Positions 23,083-36,500 of a DNA stretch of 64,000 bases are shown one piece after another. Each line of letters starts with the position of its first letter. Position 1 is the first letter of the stretch. Source of the stretch: Corticium candelabrum (Eukaryota > Porifera > Homoscleromorpha > Homosclerophorida > Plakinidae); contig NC_085098.1 of NCBI RefSeq assembly GCF_963422355.1, positions 8,060,350 through 8,124,349 on the forward strand, read 5' to 3'. Made by a program: the position numbers and the translations under genes. The notes beneath the pieces were generated by a model. It was not told where the DNA came from. It searched no databases and was given only the letters and a program-made list of their open reading frames with translations.

Positions 23083-26000
23083 ATGGTCAGATACTCTTGA
23101 CGTGCATGTCTGTATGCAGCAGAGAAATTGTATTCGGTGTGTTCTCTTTAGTACGGGTTTTTGTGCTACGCTCTTGAAAACCTTGTGATTCGCTCGTACG
23201 GCAAAGAGAAATGGAAGGAAGTGATGTGAGTGTGCATGCATGGCGGCTAGCGTTGCAATGTGCAAGACAAGTGAATGCGAATGCACATTGCTCTTGCAGA
23301 GAGAAGGCCGGTGTAGATTTGGAAGGAGACACGATTCGTTTGAGGACTAGTTATCCAGATGGTCTGCTGTCTAAGCTCATTCAAGCGGCTTCACAAGAAC
23401 TTGGTATGCACGTCACATCGTGAGCACCCAGGCCTGTCTTTGCAATGTCATTGTACATGAAATTGCAATGTACTCGAAAGTAGGGAGATGCTTGTTTGAT
23501 TCGCAAAGTGTTTGTTTGTTCAACTGCAGAGTTGGCAACAATGGATTTATGTCTCCTCATTTTATACTTGGTCTGAAAAGTTAGCAAAATGCAGGTTCTG
23601 TTTGCAGTAGCTCCTCCCCCTTTAACCGTATTTGTGTGCCGAACTGTATTGGATGTGGATATGGGCTTTGGCTTTCTATAAACATTGAGTTGTAGTTTGG
23701 GTGGACAATATGCCTTTGAGAATGGCGGTCTGCTTTACTACATAGATCTACGCTTAGTCGGACAAAGACTCTCTGTATTAGGTCTTCTGTTGACAGGCTG
23801 CGGTAATATCTAAGACAACAGTTGACGTATATACGTGAGGTGTTGCTGGGCAGATGTCGTGAAATTTTGGCCAACACCACAAACTGTTGGCATTGCTAAT
23901 TTTTGGCTGGTTGTAGTTAGTAGGTCACTTCATTGTAGCAACTACGTACACTTGATGGTGCCTTTCGAATGACGATATGACACTATATGAGGATATGACG
24001 CATGCCAGCAGTGACATATGATCTACGTAGAATGTCACGAAGTCTCTGTATTCGGCAAGTAGTTGACACCTCGTTGTAACTTTATATTTGCTTGTTAGTA
24101 TTGGATCGTCGGTTGAACTTTAGTATCTACCGCGTTGGTATGTAGAGTTGAGTTTGTGTCCAGTTCTTTTGTAAGAGCGGGTATCAGTATCAACCGTTTG
24201 TTATTTCCAATGGAATGAAAGCGAGCGCTGTAGTTGTATGGAAGTTCACGTAAGTGATGGAGGCAGTGATAGCAGGAAGTGACAGCAGGAAGTGACAGCA
24301 GGAGGTGACGGAGGAAGTGATAAGGGATTACTAGTCCTGAAATGAGGTGTCTAGGGTATTTGAATTCTGTGATTGAAAAGTCAATCATCAACGGTAGATG
24401 AACATACTCCAAAGCGATAAGCTTAATTGCTACACAAATGATAGTTGCTAAGGTTTACTATGTTTATGATCACAACATATAGCATTGAAGAAGCTTCTTC
24501 CTGTTGCAAGACTTAGTTTTTGACATGACATGATCACAAAATACCGTGGACAAATTTTCTGCTGTGCTGAGGTATGAAAATTTGACACAGAACGAAAGAT
24601 CATGGCATCTGATTAGTAGAGTGGTATGTTTATAACTGCTTATATATTCAAACGCCAGTGGCAGTAAGTTTAACTGAATTTTGTAGGAACTCAACTAATT
24701 CACATGCTCTCATGCAGCAATTTACCTATTGCCAGTTCGAATGCAGATTTAGTCATAACTTAATTGGGAAGTGTTGCTTGCATGTGAGAACAAGTTGTTA
24801 CTATAGAAAGGGAGAAGAAATGAGAGTGTTAGTGCTAGCTGTTACAGTAAAGCCTTCACTCTCTGATATCTAGAATTGCTGGAAGTCCTGTTTCTACCCA
24901 CTGTGATTTGTCTTGTCACATGTTGACATGTTGTACATTGAATACAATATGACATGTTGTACATTGAATACAATATGACATGTTGTACATTGAATACAGT
25001 ACAGCTCAATGGCTTGTTTGTTGTGTAGACATGGAAGTTTCCACACTTCTTTGCAAATTCGGTGAAGAGTTCTTCAGATGGTGCGTAGAATTTGGATACG
25101 ACAGCGTCCTACGCTCAATGGGTAGAAATCTTGAAGATTTTCTTTGCAATCTGGATAGTTTGCATCACTACTTGGCCTCAGAATATCCAGGAATGCAGTC
25201 TCCATCTTTTCACTGTTCTCGTAATGAAGATGGGTCTTTGACTCTTGATTACTTCTCAAAGAGGAAAGGACTTCAGAATGTTGTGGTTGGCATCGTGAGC
25301 AGCATTGCTGCTAATCTGTACAACACTCCAGTCAAAATATGTACAGTTGCTGAATTTAATGACATTCCCACACTTGGCTTTGTGTATCATGCCGTTCTTG
25401 AGATCTCATATGTTGATGTCGAAAAGTCCCCAGGACAGCGCCTACCACCTATCACTATTGATGAACTGTGCCCAGAACAATCAGATCCAACATTTATTGA
25501 GAATCTATTGCCTCCCTGTTTGTTTGACAAGCTCTTTCCATTTCATGTTGTCTTTGATCAGGCACTTGTCATCAAACAGTGTGGAGCTGCTTTGCGAAAA
25601 GTCGTTCCCTTATTATCTTCAAAAAAGCGTTACAAGTTTACTGATTTGTTTATACTTGTTCGTCCACCAGTTGGGCTGTCTTTTAATCTTTTTGTTGAAC
25701 ACCCAGATTGTGTGTATGTTGTACAGTCGAAACCTGGTGTTGTAGCTCGACCTCCTTGCTCTGTAGATTTTGATAGTCATGAAAAATCAGAGCATACCTG
25801 TACCCTTTATCTGAATGGCCAAATGATTTTAGTGAAAGAGCATGGTTTTATCCTTTATCTATGCTCTCCAAGAGCCACATCTGTGGCAGGTTTAGCTGCA
25901 AGTGGCTTGTATTTAAGTGATATCGCACTTCATGATGCTGCCCGTGATTGCATTTTCAAGAGTGGACTGAATTCGGCGGAACAAAATGTTTTCCAAGAGC

Positions 26001-26340
26001 TGGAGGCCAAAACATACGAACTAGAGGTAGCACAGAAGGAGCTGCAGGAGGAGAAAAGCAAAACGGATGGGTTGATTCATTCAATTTTACCGGAAACTGT
26101 AGCAAAGCAGTTACGGAATGGGGAGAAAGTAGATGCTGAGAAATTCTCTGTTGTCACAATTCTTTTCAGCGATATCAAAGGCTTTACAAATATTTGCGCT
26201 AGTTGTGAGCCTATACAAGTTGTAGAGCTGCTCAACGACATGTACACATTGTTTGACAGTCAACTGGCAAAGAACAATGTGTACAAGGTTAGTACTTGTA
26301 ATCAAAGGTTTTCATTTGTTTGTCATGTGAGATGTTAATG

Positions 26341-26394
<54 letters not shown>

Positions 26395-29300
26395 ACGTTC
26401 ACGTGTGTGCGTGCGTGCATGTGTGCATGCGTGTGTGACAGTGTTTGAGAAACTATAGTTTTTTTTGTAGGTTGAAACTATTGGTGATGCGTACATGGTT
26501 GTCGGAGGTTTGCCTGTTCCATGTGAGTCACATGCTGTCCATGTTGCCAACCAGGCACTGGATATGATGGAATGCGTGAAGGGAGTGAAACATCCACAAA
26601 CTCAGAGAGAAGGAGACGTTGAGGTAAAATCCTGTACCGGTGGCTATAAATCTAGAGTAGTTTAGTGCTGAAATTACATATCAATTATAAAGTAAGATAC
26701 ACTTTAGTAGCGTCTGATCAAGGTTTTGCCGTCAGTAAAATTTTACAAGAAATTGTTGCAACTAGAGCTGGTTGCTGCTGTTATAATGTGAGGTAGTTGG
26801 GGCAATCTGAGGTTGATATTTAGGCAAAAGCAATATATGGAGGAAATGATTGTGTAGCTGGCGGTAAGGAGGTTGCAATTATGAACTTCATGATGACTGC
26901 ATGAATCAATCTGCAGTTTAACTGAGAGGATAAACAGGTGGAAACGCAGATGAGGCTACAACGAGAGTGAAGTAAAGAGCTGGTAAAGGGGCTAGTGTTG
27001 CCTGGTAAATGTACCCCATTTATACAGTTTGGTAGTATATTTCAAGGTATAACAGGACTTCAAGTAAAAGTCGTGTTCTAATGGCATACTGTTGAAAACA
27101 AGGTAAAGTATGGTATACTGGTTTGCACATTGGGTGCTTTGTGAGATGAGATGAGATGAGATGACTTTATTTATACAGGTAAACTGTTCAGTCTGATGAC
27201 TGCATGATCACAGAGTCATGTGCCACTAGATTACAACGCTTACAGTACTAATTTATGCTAACATGAAACTAACACACCAAACCAAGCAACTCACAAGTTC
27301 AAGTTTTATTCAAAAACAAACATTTATAAGTTAATTTGAAAGTCTTAGGAGACTTGCACTCAATTAGAATATTAGGCAGGCCATTCCATGCTGGGCTGCT
27401 GAACGCTCTTTTTAAAGAATCTGTTCTTGGACAAGGAAGTAATAGTCTATTGCTATTCCGTGTAACTTGGCTACACACAGAATTTCTAGTGATAACAAAT
27501 TCTTGAAGTAGTCTGATGCAAGATGGTGAAGACACCTGAAAGTCAAGATAGCTAGAAAATATCCAGCACTATCCTCGAGCCTTGAGAGACGGAGCTGTCT
27601 CATAAGAGGAGCTGTTCTAGTTTGTGGCTTTGAATTGGTGATCGGTCGAGCTGAATAAAAAATTGAATAACAGCAGCTAGTGCATGTTATTTTATGAGAG
27701 GATAGGAGACTGACCGCTAACATGTGGTTGCTACTGTAGATGTGCAGGAATCATGGATATTAGTCTTTTTTTATTGTCTGTGGCATGTAGATCCGTGTTG
27801 GTATTCATTCTGGAGAGGCAATGGCAGGAGTTGTTGGTGTCAAGATGCCAAGGTATTGTCTGTTTGGCAATACTGTGAATGTGGCAAGCAGAACAGAGTC
27901 GAATGGAATTGAAGGGAAAATCAACGTTTCAGTATCAGCTTATCAGTAAGAACAGAACATTATCATTTTGACATAAATAGGTTATTAGCTACTGGGTAAA
28001 GTTGAGGCTGTTGTAGGTGTTGTACTCTATTCATTTGCTAGTCTTTCAAACATGGGTGTGTTTTGGACACGTGGCTTGTTTCTGTCTTGTGTTTGACATT
28101 CATTATTTCTTATCATGTTGGTAGAAATAGAATAGATTTGCCATTATGGGTCACTCTTTATTGTAGTGATGTAAGGACAGCTACTGTAATTGTAGGAGCT
28201 CAACAGATGGTTTGCATAGGGATGTAAATATTTACTGTTTAGTAGCAACGTTGTAAGCAACCTATTGCCTATTTTGTGTACACAGTGGCTGTTATATTGT
28301 GAGAAAGTGAACAGGTATTTACAATAGTGCTGATTTGTTGAAGGAGGCTATAAGCATGTGTACTGTAGTGTAGTGATTACAAACAATGACAAAGCAGTTC
28401 ATTATTGAATGATGTTTTCAGTTTGTATACAGCAGTGTGTGGTTGTATTGGATTGTGCTTCTCACTATCTGCTTTGCGTATGTGAGAAAAATCTTCACAC
28501 TTTGGTCATGTTAAAACAGTGTTTTATATACTATCGTCTGTTTTTTGTTGCTTTCACTTTCATGAGTTAGTATTGAGGTTGTTGTGTGTAACAGTCGATA
28601 TTTGTAACATGCATGGTGAGCACTATTGGTAGTTGTCAGTTGTGTCATAATTTTTTATTTTAGATACTTGAAGGACTGTGCAAACTTTTCGTTGACAAGC
28701 CGAGGGTTTGTTGAGATGAAGGGAGTGAAAGATGGTGGAATGGTTTGTTATTTCTTGGAGAGTGCTACTGGGGCAGAAGCAAGGGCCGACAAACTTGTAG
28801 TGCCAGTAGACAAACCAGTGTCTTTAATTGAACAGTGGTCACGAGCAGCTAGTGTGAAGAAACAGAAGAAGTAAGTTCCATATGAGCAGTGCATGTATTC
28901 TAGATTTGATGTTACTTGAGGCTGATAACTTACTTGCATGTGTATACACTGAGACAGTGAGAACACTTCCAGCTGGTCAGCATTTTGTTCACTATGCATC
29001 ATGTAGAGAAAACTGCTACCGATGTCTTTTTGGATGCTGTTAAATTGGCAATGATTTGTGTCTCGCTGTACAGTATTGTATTTGATGGGTTGGGTGTGGT
29101 TTTAATGTTACTTGGAAAGGTGGAGAGACAATTACTTGTAAATTGGTAATTCCAGGTTTGAGCTAAAAACTTGTTGTTTTATGATCTTGTGTTTCCAGTA
29201 GTTGCAAGTTGTTGATAATATTCTTCACTTGCTGAATTAATAGTTGCTTGCAACAGTAAAGTAGGCCTTGCGCTACGATATCATGGCATGAGAAGTCTTG

Positions 29301-29997
29301 CATCTTTGCATGCATATTGTTGGTGACTGACAGTTTGTTGTAGTATGTTGACTTTGTGGTGATGTGTTGTGACAGGAATGTCAAGTACAACAGCAAGGGT
29401 CTTTCCGTTTTCAATCTAGAGGCACCCTCCCATATTCGTACTCGGCTGACAAAACCTCTTCGCCCAATAAAAGGAGAGTTGTCAATACCAGAGCTTGGAC
29501 CTGTTTCTCCTGTTCACATTCTACCATCAACAATTAATTTGGTTCCATGCCTTCCTCCTACTGGGAGGTCAAATACTCAAGTCGGGACACCATCTCATAG
29601 CAAAAGGAGCAAAAAGGGTCGACTTTCCTTGTCAGTGGCAAGCAACAAAGTGACTTCAAAGCGACTTGTAACTCGCAGGCAAACTCTTACAGTTGATGAT
29701 TGTAAACCACACTCTGTCAGGTCCCAGAATCGAAGTTTTTCAGAAGATGGAGTATTAGCAGGGTCTTGTCTTTCGGTCAATGGTGGAGCAATGAGCAGTC
29801 CAAGTGTCACTAGGCCAGCTGGGGCAGTTCGTCATGGCTCTATTAGTCATACATTGATCCCACCACTTGGGAACAGCAGATCTGGGATGGCAAGTGGATT
29901 TCACTCAAGTACTTCATCGTCACCGTCACTGTCTCCTTTGCTACCAAGTGCAGTTGACCTTGAAACAACTGCCTTCTTTTCACAAAATGGCAAATAG
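23083..29997 (+). CDS. Soluble (NO-type) guanylate cyclase GC1, beta-like, complete catalytic set
   Basis: Exons: 23083-23085 (start codon only, provisional), 23152-23225, 23300-23403, 25029-26287, 26471-26623, 27791-27945, 28664-28870, 29376-29997. They give 858 residues, against 619 in human beta1. The H-NOX domain (about 1-190) has the heme-ligand His107 in LDSLHHYL and a YxSxR motif (YFSKR). The HNOBA/PAS region and coiled coil follow. The class III cyclase domain has metal Asp in LFSDIKGFT and in DMYTLFD, base-reading Glu and Cys in [10 protein letters not shown] and MPRYCLFG, and transition-state Asn and Arg in VNVASRTE. All sites are in one chain, so a homodimer could be active. The product is cGMP. 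The tail (last exon) is a Ser/Pro-rich basic segment with TRRQT, a possible basophilic-kinase site. Confidence 0.95.
24255..24322. repeat. 13-bp minisatellite, about 4-5 diverged copies
   Basis: Unit GCAGGAAGTGACA repeated with point changes, in GC1 intron 3. Confidence 0.85.
24925..25002. repeat. 26-bp tandem repeat, 3 copies, just upstream of GC1 exon 4
   Basis: Units start at 24925, 24951 and 24977 and begin GACATGTTGTACATTGAATA. Copies 1 and 2 are identical; copy 3 differs only at its end. The array ends 26 bp before the exon acceptor. Confidence 0.95.
26343..26393. repeat. (GT)n microsatellite, GC1 intron 4
   Basis: TG tract of about 51 bp followed by a degenerate GTGC/GCAT-rich stretch up to 26440. 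Confidence 0.97.
27143..27720 (-). mobile_element. 5'-truncated LINE, reverse transcriptase C-terminal end, GC1 intron 5
   Basis: Minus-strand frames encode the end of a non-LTR retrotransposon polyprotein: [20 protein letters not shown] and [20 protein letters not shown], then (after a frame change near 27535) FKRAFSSP-like [14 protein letters not shown] and [11 protein letters not shown]. This matches the LINE consensus for the region after the RT core. The 3' end is a pentanucleotide (TCTCA)n tail at 27143-27163 on the minus strand. The copy is short and frameshifted, hence dead; the clade looks CR1/L2-like but is not settled. Confidence 0.8.
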
Positions 29998-30665
29998 AAA
30001 CACTTTAGAGCAAACAATTTTAATAAGTCTTGCAGTAGATGTGCATTACTTGTTTTGCAAATAGCAATAGGTGATTTTGTTGTGCTCTTGCATGGCACTT
30101 TTTTACAGAATGACTAGCAGCAGAGTAAGATTGTTTGTGCTTTATGATCAGCACTATAACCAACGTAATGGTTGACAGCTATCATAGTGACTGTTTTATG
30201 GAGATGTATACCTGTGATGCACTAATAGGTTGTGCTGATATGGAAGTATATTTTGAATGGAAGACTCAAGTATGAAAATAGCTAGAGGTTAGTCAACTCA
30301 TGTAAAACACATGAACGTTTTTTCCCTACCGTGCGTGTATAGGTTCACTGTCACCAAACTGTGCATGTGCTTGAAGTCTCTAGTTTCTGTGTGTTACATA
30401 CTCTAAATGATAAAACTACAGAAATAATTAACACATATTGCAGAATAGTCTCAATAACTGTTAATCTTGCCTTCAAGCCCATTAATGTAGTTTTTAAATC
30501 CAGACCTTACAACAAGACAAACTACAACTCAAATTATCTGACTGCACTGTACAATTAATGCCATTTCGGCGATCACCTTGTGGAACACATACTTCTCATA
30601 TTTCTACTTGTGCTGAATTGGAAGAAACCGCAGTAATTGGTGTTCAACGTTTTATGTCCAAGACG
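29998..30665. other. Convergent intergenic region GC1 / SCOC
   Basis: 668 bp between two converging stop codons. It holds the two 3' untranslated regions; no gene or repeat stands out. Confidence 0.4.
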
Positions 30666-33359
30666 TCAGCTTTCATCTTTTGGTTGCTTTGTAGCATGTT
30701 GAAATGTTGCTGATGATGCCAGCAAGTTCTCTATGTACTGAGCAAGTACTTGATTTTCAGACTTGAATTTCATATTTTCTTCAGTTACACTTTCCACACG
30801 ACGTGCTAGATCTGTAACAATAAGCAAAAAACAATTGCCTTGTTTCTATTATCTACACAATAAATTGAAACAACTAATTACGTAAAGTAACCTTCTAGTG
30901 TGCTTTGCAGCTCCAGAATTTGATCAATAAGCTGTGCCTTCTCATCAGATTCAGTCAAATTGCCATCCACTCCTAGACAAGTAACAACTGCAAATCAGAC
31001 TCTCTGGCAACGGACAAATACACACCGCAGGCAGTCAAGCAGCTGATATATAAATAGATCATACTATAATATGTACAATTACACTCATAGTTGTTTAATA
31101 GATGTTCCTGGTTGTAATCTTGCAAATCAAATCACAATTTATACAGCTCTCTAGCTAAATGACACTGTACCCTGAAACACAACAGTCAAGTCAGCTGTAT
31201 CCTACATACTACAGTACATGCAACCGCGTTCATTCTCTTTCTTGTACATTGATCAAACTCCTTAATTACATATTCCAGATGCTGTTTACCAAAAATTACA
31301 AGATCTATACTAAACATGTAACAGCAGTTCAGCACATCTAGAGTTGTTCTGTTGTTAACCACTGTACACTAATTAAATCAGCACAAGAAATACATTAATT
31401 AAGCTGCAACCCTTCCTCTCTCTTTGCTACTGATAAGATATCAGAGAACAGAGTATGCAAACAACTCTAAAAATGCACAACCATACCAACAAAACATCTT
31501 AAAACAGCATTCATATGCAAATCAACAGGATCTCAGTTATTGTAGTCTGTAAAGATTCAGCTGAGTTTCTAGCAAGTGAGATCAACATGGAGAAAAGTGT
31601 CAGTAGAATGATGGATATTTAATATGGTGTTTATCAGCTGCATTATGCGTGATGATGACGTACATTACTATCAGCAACACTACATTTTGCAGATCACAGC
31701 TAGGTTGATGACAAAACGTAATCTTCAATCTAGTCTCTCAGTGAGTCAGATTTTACAAAATTCCATGTCCATGACATGCATATATCTATATCTTCACCAG
31801 ATTACAAATCTACACTTGTTGGAATTTTATGTAGACAATAGAATAGGCTTGATAGTTAATTACCCGTATTGCTAAGACATGTTGTTAATATAACAAGTGT
31901 TAGATGGTTTGTCAATACCATTATAGTTTGCTTTTCTGTATCTATATCAGTATATTTGACTTATACTCTACAGCTGGTGCAGAATAACATCACACCATTG
32001 TTGCTGTTGGTGTCATTGTTCTTGTTGTTGTTGTCACTTTTAAATAAGATGTGAGTGCATGTCCAATTTTCCCAAAAAGTACGTTGCTGCAGGGGCGTAG
32101 GAAGCAAAAAGTGACTGGTCCGGCCTAATGAGCACTAATGGGTGGGGTAACGTTGTGCACGCTAGTAGATGGGTAGGGCAACACTATATCATAGTTCACA
32201 TCTCTCGGGAACGTTGATGGTTGTTGATGGGAATTGTCGGGAAGATCGGACAAAGCCATACGTATCACTGCAGAACACTTCCGTTAAAGGCACACTTCCT
32301 GAATCCTGGTCTGTTAGCCTCGCAGTTCAGAACTTCAAAGTATGAAAAGTAATGGTCTGGCTGCACGAGGTAATGCCACAATCACCAATATATTACTTAT
32401 TTGATCGACTATACCCGTAAAACGAAAGTTGATGCCACTGAGCATCTGGCAAAAGTGGTCTTTTCCCAGACCGCATCCTACGCCTGTGTACTAACACTAA
32501 ACTGACTGTATATCGATCCAACCAGTTGATCAGCATAATTCCCTGTAAACTGGCCAAACGAGTCTATAGCTCGTAAAATCAATTGCTGCATTCTATAGTC
32601 AGAGATTATGTGTGTCTAATTAACAATTTAGTAATTAATTCTGTAGGTATAACACAGAACATGTTACAGTGATAAGAGCCTTGCAGTCTTAATTGACCAG
32701 AAACCAGTTACATAAAACAAAGTTGAAAACACGATTGTGGCAGCTAACTATAAAATCCTACAAAATTAATTGATTAATTAATTAACCTACAACATATCAT
32801 TCACCAAGTGTCAATCTTTAGTTCTCTTTATAGCAACATAATGCCTGTGCACAGCTTTGCAGTGTGACAGTAAGAGTGCCTATAAACAGCAACTTTTCGA
32901 AAAAATATTAATTAAATTACCATTACCAATTACAATAATTATTATTAATGAGAGAAAATAATTAATGATAGATCATAGTGATCACCGTATATTAGACAAT
33001 TTGAGCAATTTAGAATAGCCATAAGGTAACTCTTTTATAATACGCCAATTCTACAGTGTAGTCCTAGAGACTTCTGTCTGCCTTGGAAATATTTGTATGT
33101 CTGTTTTCATAACCTTGTGTGCAGTCTAAAAGGCGTTCGTCTTTCGTAGTTTCTTTTCTCATAACATCTCTTTTCAATCTGTCCTCTTCAAGTTGAGATT
33201 CGTTTTGCACAAATACATCATCTCCAGGTAGGTCACGTGACCATGCTACACAACAAAAGACTTGAAAAGCCACTCACATCTGCTGTTCGAGTGTTGAAAA
33301 CCATGGGCAGCAAAGCTGTCGTCGAGTGGGACGTCTTCCAGGTCACGATCGTCTGTCAT
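30666..33359 (-). CDS. SCOC: SCOC (short coiled-coil protein) orthologue, 4 exons
   Basis: Exons (minus): 33359-33278, 33245-33114, 30972-30892, 30811-30666. They give 146 residues with consistent phase. The C-terminal 80 residues form the SCOC coiled coil ([20 protein letters not shown], then [19 protein letters not shown]), very close to human SCOC. The N-terminal 65 residues ([15 protein letters not shown]...) are acidic and not conserved. Family knowledge: SCOC binds Arl1/Arl3 and works with FEZ1 and UVRAG in Golgi traffic and autophagy control. Its start lies about 140 bp from the divergent start of GC2. The 2.1-kb intron 2 contains a MITE-like element. Confidence 0.93.
32090..32486. mobile_element. 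Short MITE-like element, SCOC intron 2
   Basis: The left end CAGGGGCGTAGGAAGC (32090) and right end GCATCCTACGCCTG (ending 32486) are imperfect inverted repeats about 400 bp apart. CAGGG-type ends are typical of hAT-like elements. No clear target duplication and no coding frame. Confidence 0.55.
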
Positions 33360-33501
33360 CGAGCTTCCGGCTTTAGTTCATGACGTTTAGAGTATCCGGG
33401 ATATGACAATTGAGTATGACAATTATTATCGGAGCGCGGCAGTGGACGTGCACGACAAGTAGGTGAGACATGGGGCTTCGGACCGTCTTTTGCAACTAAC
33501 C
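33360..33501. promoter_or_regulatory. Shared bidirectional promoter region, SCOC / GC2
   Basis: Only 142 bp separate the two divergent start codons, so a shared promoter is almost unavoidable. The stretch is GC-richer than its surroundings, and no TATA box is seen. Confidence 0.5.
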
Positions 33502-36500
33502 ATGGTGAGTCTATGCTTACTTCAATGCCATTCTCTTGATTTGCGTTTGTGACGGCGCCGCCCCCTGCAGTTCGGCTTCGTCAATCAAGCTCTACAACAT
33601 CTCATCTCAAGGAGATTTGGGGAGGAAAAATGGGAGATAATACGGTATGTTCTACGTTTTCTATGTGTGTTCTGTTTGTATGCGTTTGTTGCTGTGTCTC
33701 TAAACGCCATGTAATTGTTGTGTGTGCAGGCGTGCCGCAAATATTGAGGAAGACTTGAAGGAAGGCGAAGAATTTCTCATCAGGAAACTCTATTCGGACG
33801 AAGTTACGTACAGGCTCGTGGCAGCTGCGCGAAAGACGCTTGGTAATAGATTGTCTTTCTGTTAGCACAAGAAATATGTGGGTGTGAGTGACTACTTTCT
33901 TTCAGACGGAGACATCTCTGAAGTTCTGCAGCAGTTTGGCGAACAGTTTATTGAGTGGTGTCACGAGTACGGATACGATCACCTTCTCACTCTTCTGGGT
34001 GGAAATCTTCTTGAGTTTCTCTCAAATCTTGATGCGTTACACGATCACTTGGCCAACGAGTATCCGGGAATGAGAGCTCCGTCTTTTCGTTGTGAACCGG
34101 ACGCTAACGATTCGTCTTCGTTGTTGCTCCATTATTATTCTGAACGATGGGGTCTACATGACATTGTGATTGGTATCATAAAGAGTGTGGCTAAAGACGA
34201 GTATGGCCAGTACCCTGAGATCACGTTTGAGAGATCAGAACATCTGCCCAAGAATGGAATGACGGAATGCTACCATGCTGTGTTTAGAATAAAGATGGCC
34301 ACGCAGGAAGATAACTTGGTGAGAGAAAAGCTGATAAATTTATGATTTCTTCGTAGCCATTTTACCTAAAGATATAAATCTGATTATCTGTAGTTGCTTG
34401 AGTGTTAGTAGAGTGCAACTCTATAGCTAGTGGCTACTTGGCACCAGGTGTACCTTGTTAGGGCTTTGTTGAGACTTCTGTTAGAGTGAAATGCATGGGC
34501 ATTGTCTAGAGCAGAGTATTGACGCAGACAGTTAGCATGCAATATGTTACTGGATTACTGTCTGCCTTTTTTGGAAGCAGAAATATAACTAGAAGCGAGT
34601 ATCAATTATTTGGTGTGCAAGTGGTGAGTACAAATGAGAACCTTGGTTAGTGGCTGGGTTGTATATTTTTCTGGTCACAATTAGACAGCATATGTTACCA
34701 TTGAGTGTAGTTTGTTGATGTTATTAATTCTAATTAATTATAAAGAGAGTAGGTTTACATTGAAAATTTTATGTATACAGTATGTGTACATGAATCTGAG
34801 GGTATTTCTGTAAGTACCTGAACTAGTATGAAACAGCGTTTGCCAACTCACATGTTACTGTCGTGCTTTCTTAGTGCATTTGTATTATTACTTAATTAGC
34901 AAATGTGCAGAATTTTGATTTGAGCTTGCACATGAAATAGAAAATTCACCAGAGGGCCTTGAGACCCTTCACTTGAACTTCAACAGACTTGTATGATATA
35001 ATTGATTTATTTAGTTGATGTGGCCTTACGTAAGTAGACATGGAAGCTCTAACACTACAGGTTGTTGTACAATATGATATACAGTTACCGAGTATAGTGA
35101 CACTTTGGTTACTAATTGAACATGGATTGGTAGTCTTTGTGATTATGGGAGAACTTGAGTTGGTAATTGAATGTAGGTCAAGCATGAGTTTTTATTTGTT
35201 GAAATAGGGGAGGATAACACACTAGTGATTGTGATATAGATCAACTGTTTTATGCAGACCAAAGACTAATTGTTGCTGAAGAGTTCGGTAAGGCAGTTGT
35301 ATGTAAGAACAATGTTCTTATAGGGTTACTGTAAATCCACAAATTTTTGTATGCATTTTATTTTCGTATTGTTCGTACGACTCCTAAATGTACTAAATTA
35401 AAATGCATACTAAATTTTTTCTTGGATGACAAATTGTTACAAATTGCCACTATATCGATGTTGATGATGTACAGTGCCACAACACAAGATCCTACTGAAC
35501 AATACACTGGTTTTACAACAACAAATATTAAAATGAAACTCCCTACGTACAGCGTGTCCAGTTTGCAACATTATGATGTCACTCAACTAAAACTGTTTCT
35601 GAAAGTACTCTGACAGACATTGCACCCCAACACTACACTTCGGTTGACGACACAGCTGCCATCTTGCAAGGCATGCAAGTAATATAATATGTCATCACTT
35701 TTTCGTCCAATGCTGGTCCAAGAAGAAAGCGTCTAGCTGCCGCGACTTTTTCTGCTAAATTTTAGTTGAACCATTTCTTCAGGCTGTTGTTTCGATACTA
35801 GTAACTGTTTTTGATACGCATAGCAGATTGATTGAACTGTTGACTCTTGTGATTCTGTGATTCAACAATTTTGGTGCAGACAAGCGCGTGCCCTCCGCAT
35901 TCTCCAGCGACTTGGGCAAATGGTCAGCCTAGTCTTGGAGTTGTAGACGTGATATTGTCTTCTCTCTCTGTGCTTGGCTGCCAAGTGATCTCGATCCAGT
36001 GCTTTCTCTACACAACTGCGATGTCCTCTTGTTGGATCTCGGATGCTGCTTGTGATCTCCTTGGCAGTGGTAGTAGTTCTTTTTGATCTTTTGTTGGGAT
36101 CCAAGCATGGACGACTTTGCTTAGCATAGAACTCATGAATCATGTACGCTGACGTACGTGCAGAATGAAACAGTTACTGTACTAGCGTGCGCTAAAATTG
36201 TCCGTTAGAGCTCGTACGAAAATATGATGCGTACGAACGGTCTTCTAGTAAAATGTATGAAAATTTGGGGATTTACAGTATTATGGTGTGACTTCTATTT
36301 ATACATGAATCTACATTTATGTTCTTCTTATACGTATTGTTTTTATATTTGTAGCCACCTTCTCCTATTCCTGGGGCTCTAGTGTGTCCATCTAGAACAC
36401 TGCTGAATTCTGAAACCTTCTGTCAAGCATTTCCTTTCCACATGGTTATTGACAGTGACATGATGATCGTACAAGCAGGGGTTGCTCTACAACGTCTTGT

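Noticed and set aside
24925-25002. Short direct repeats considered as a CRISPR-like array
   Set aside because: Units are contiguous with no spacers, and the genome is eukaryotic.
25305-25745. 146-codon plus-strand frame within GC1 exon 4
   Set aside because: Alternate frame of the cyclase exon; no domain or start support.
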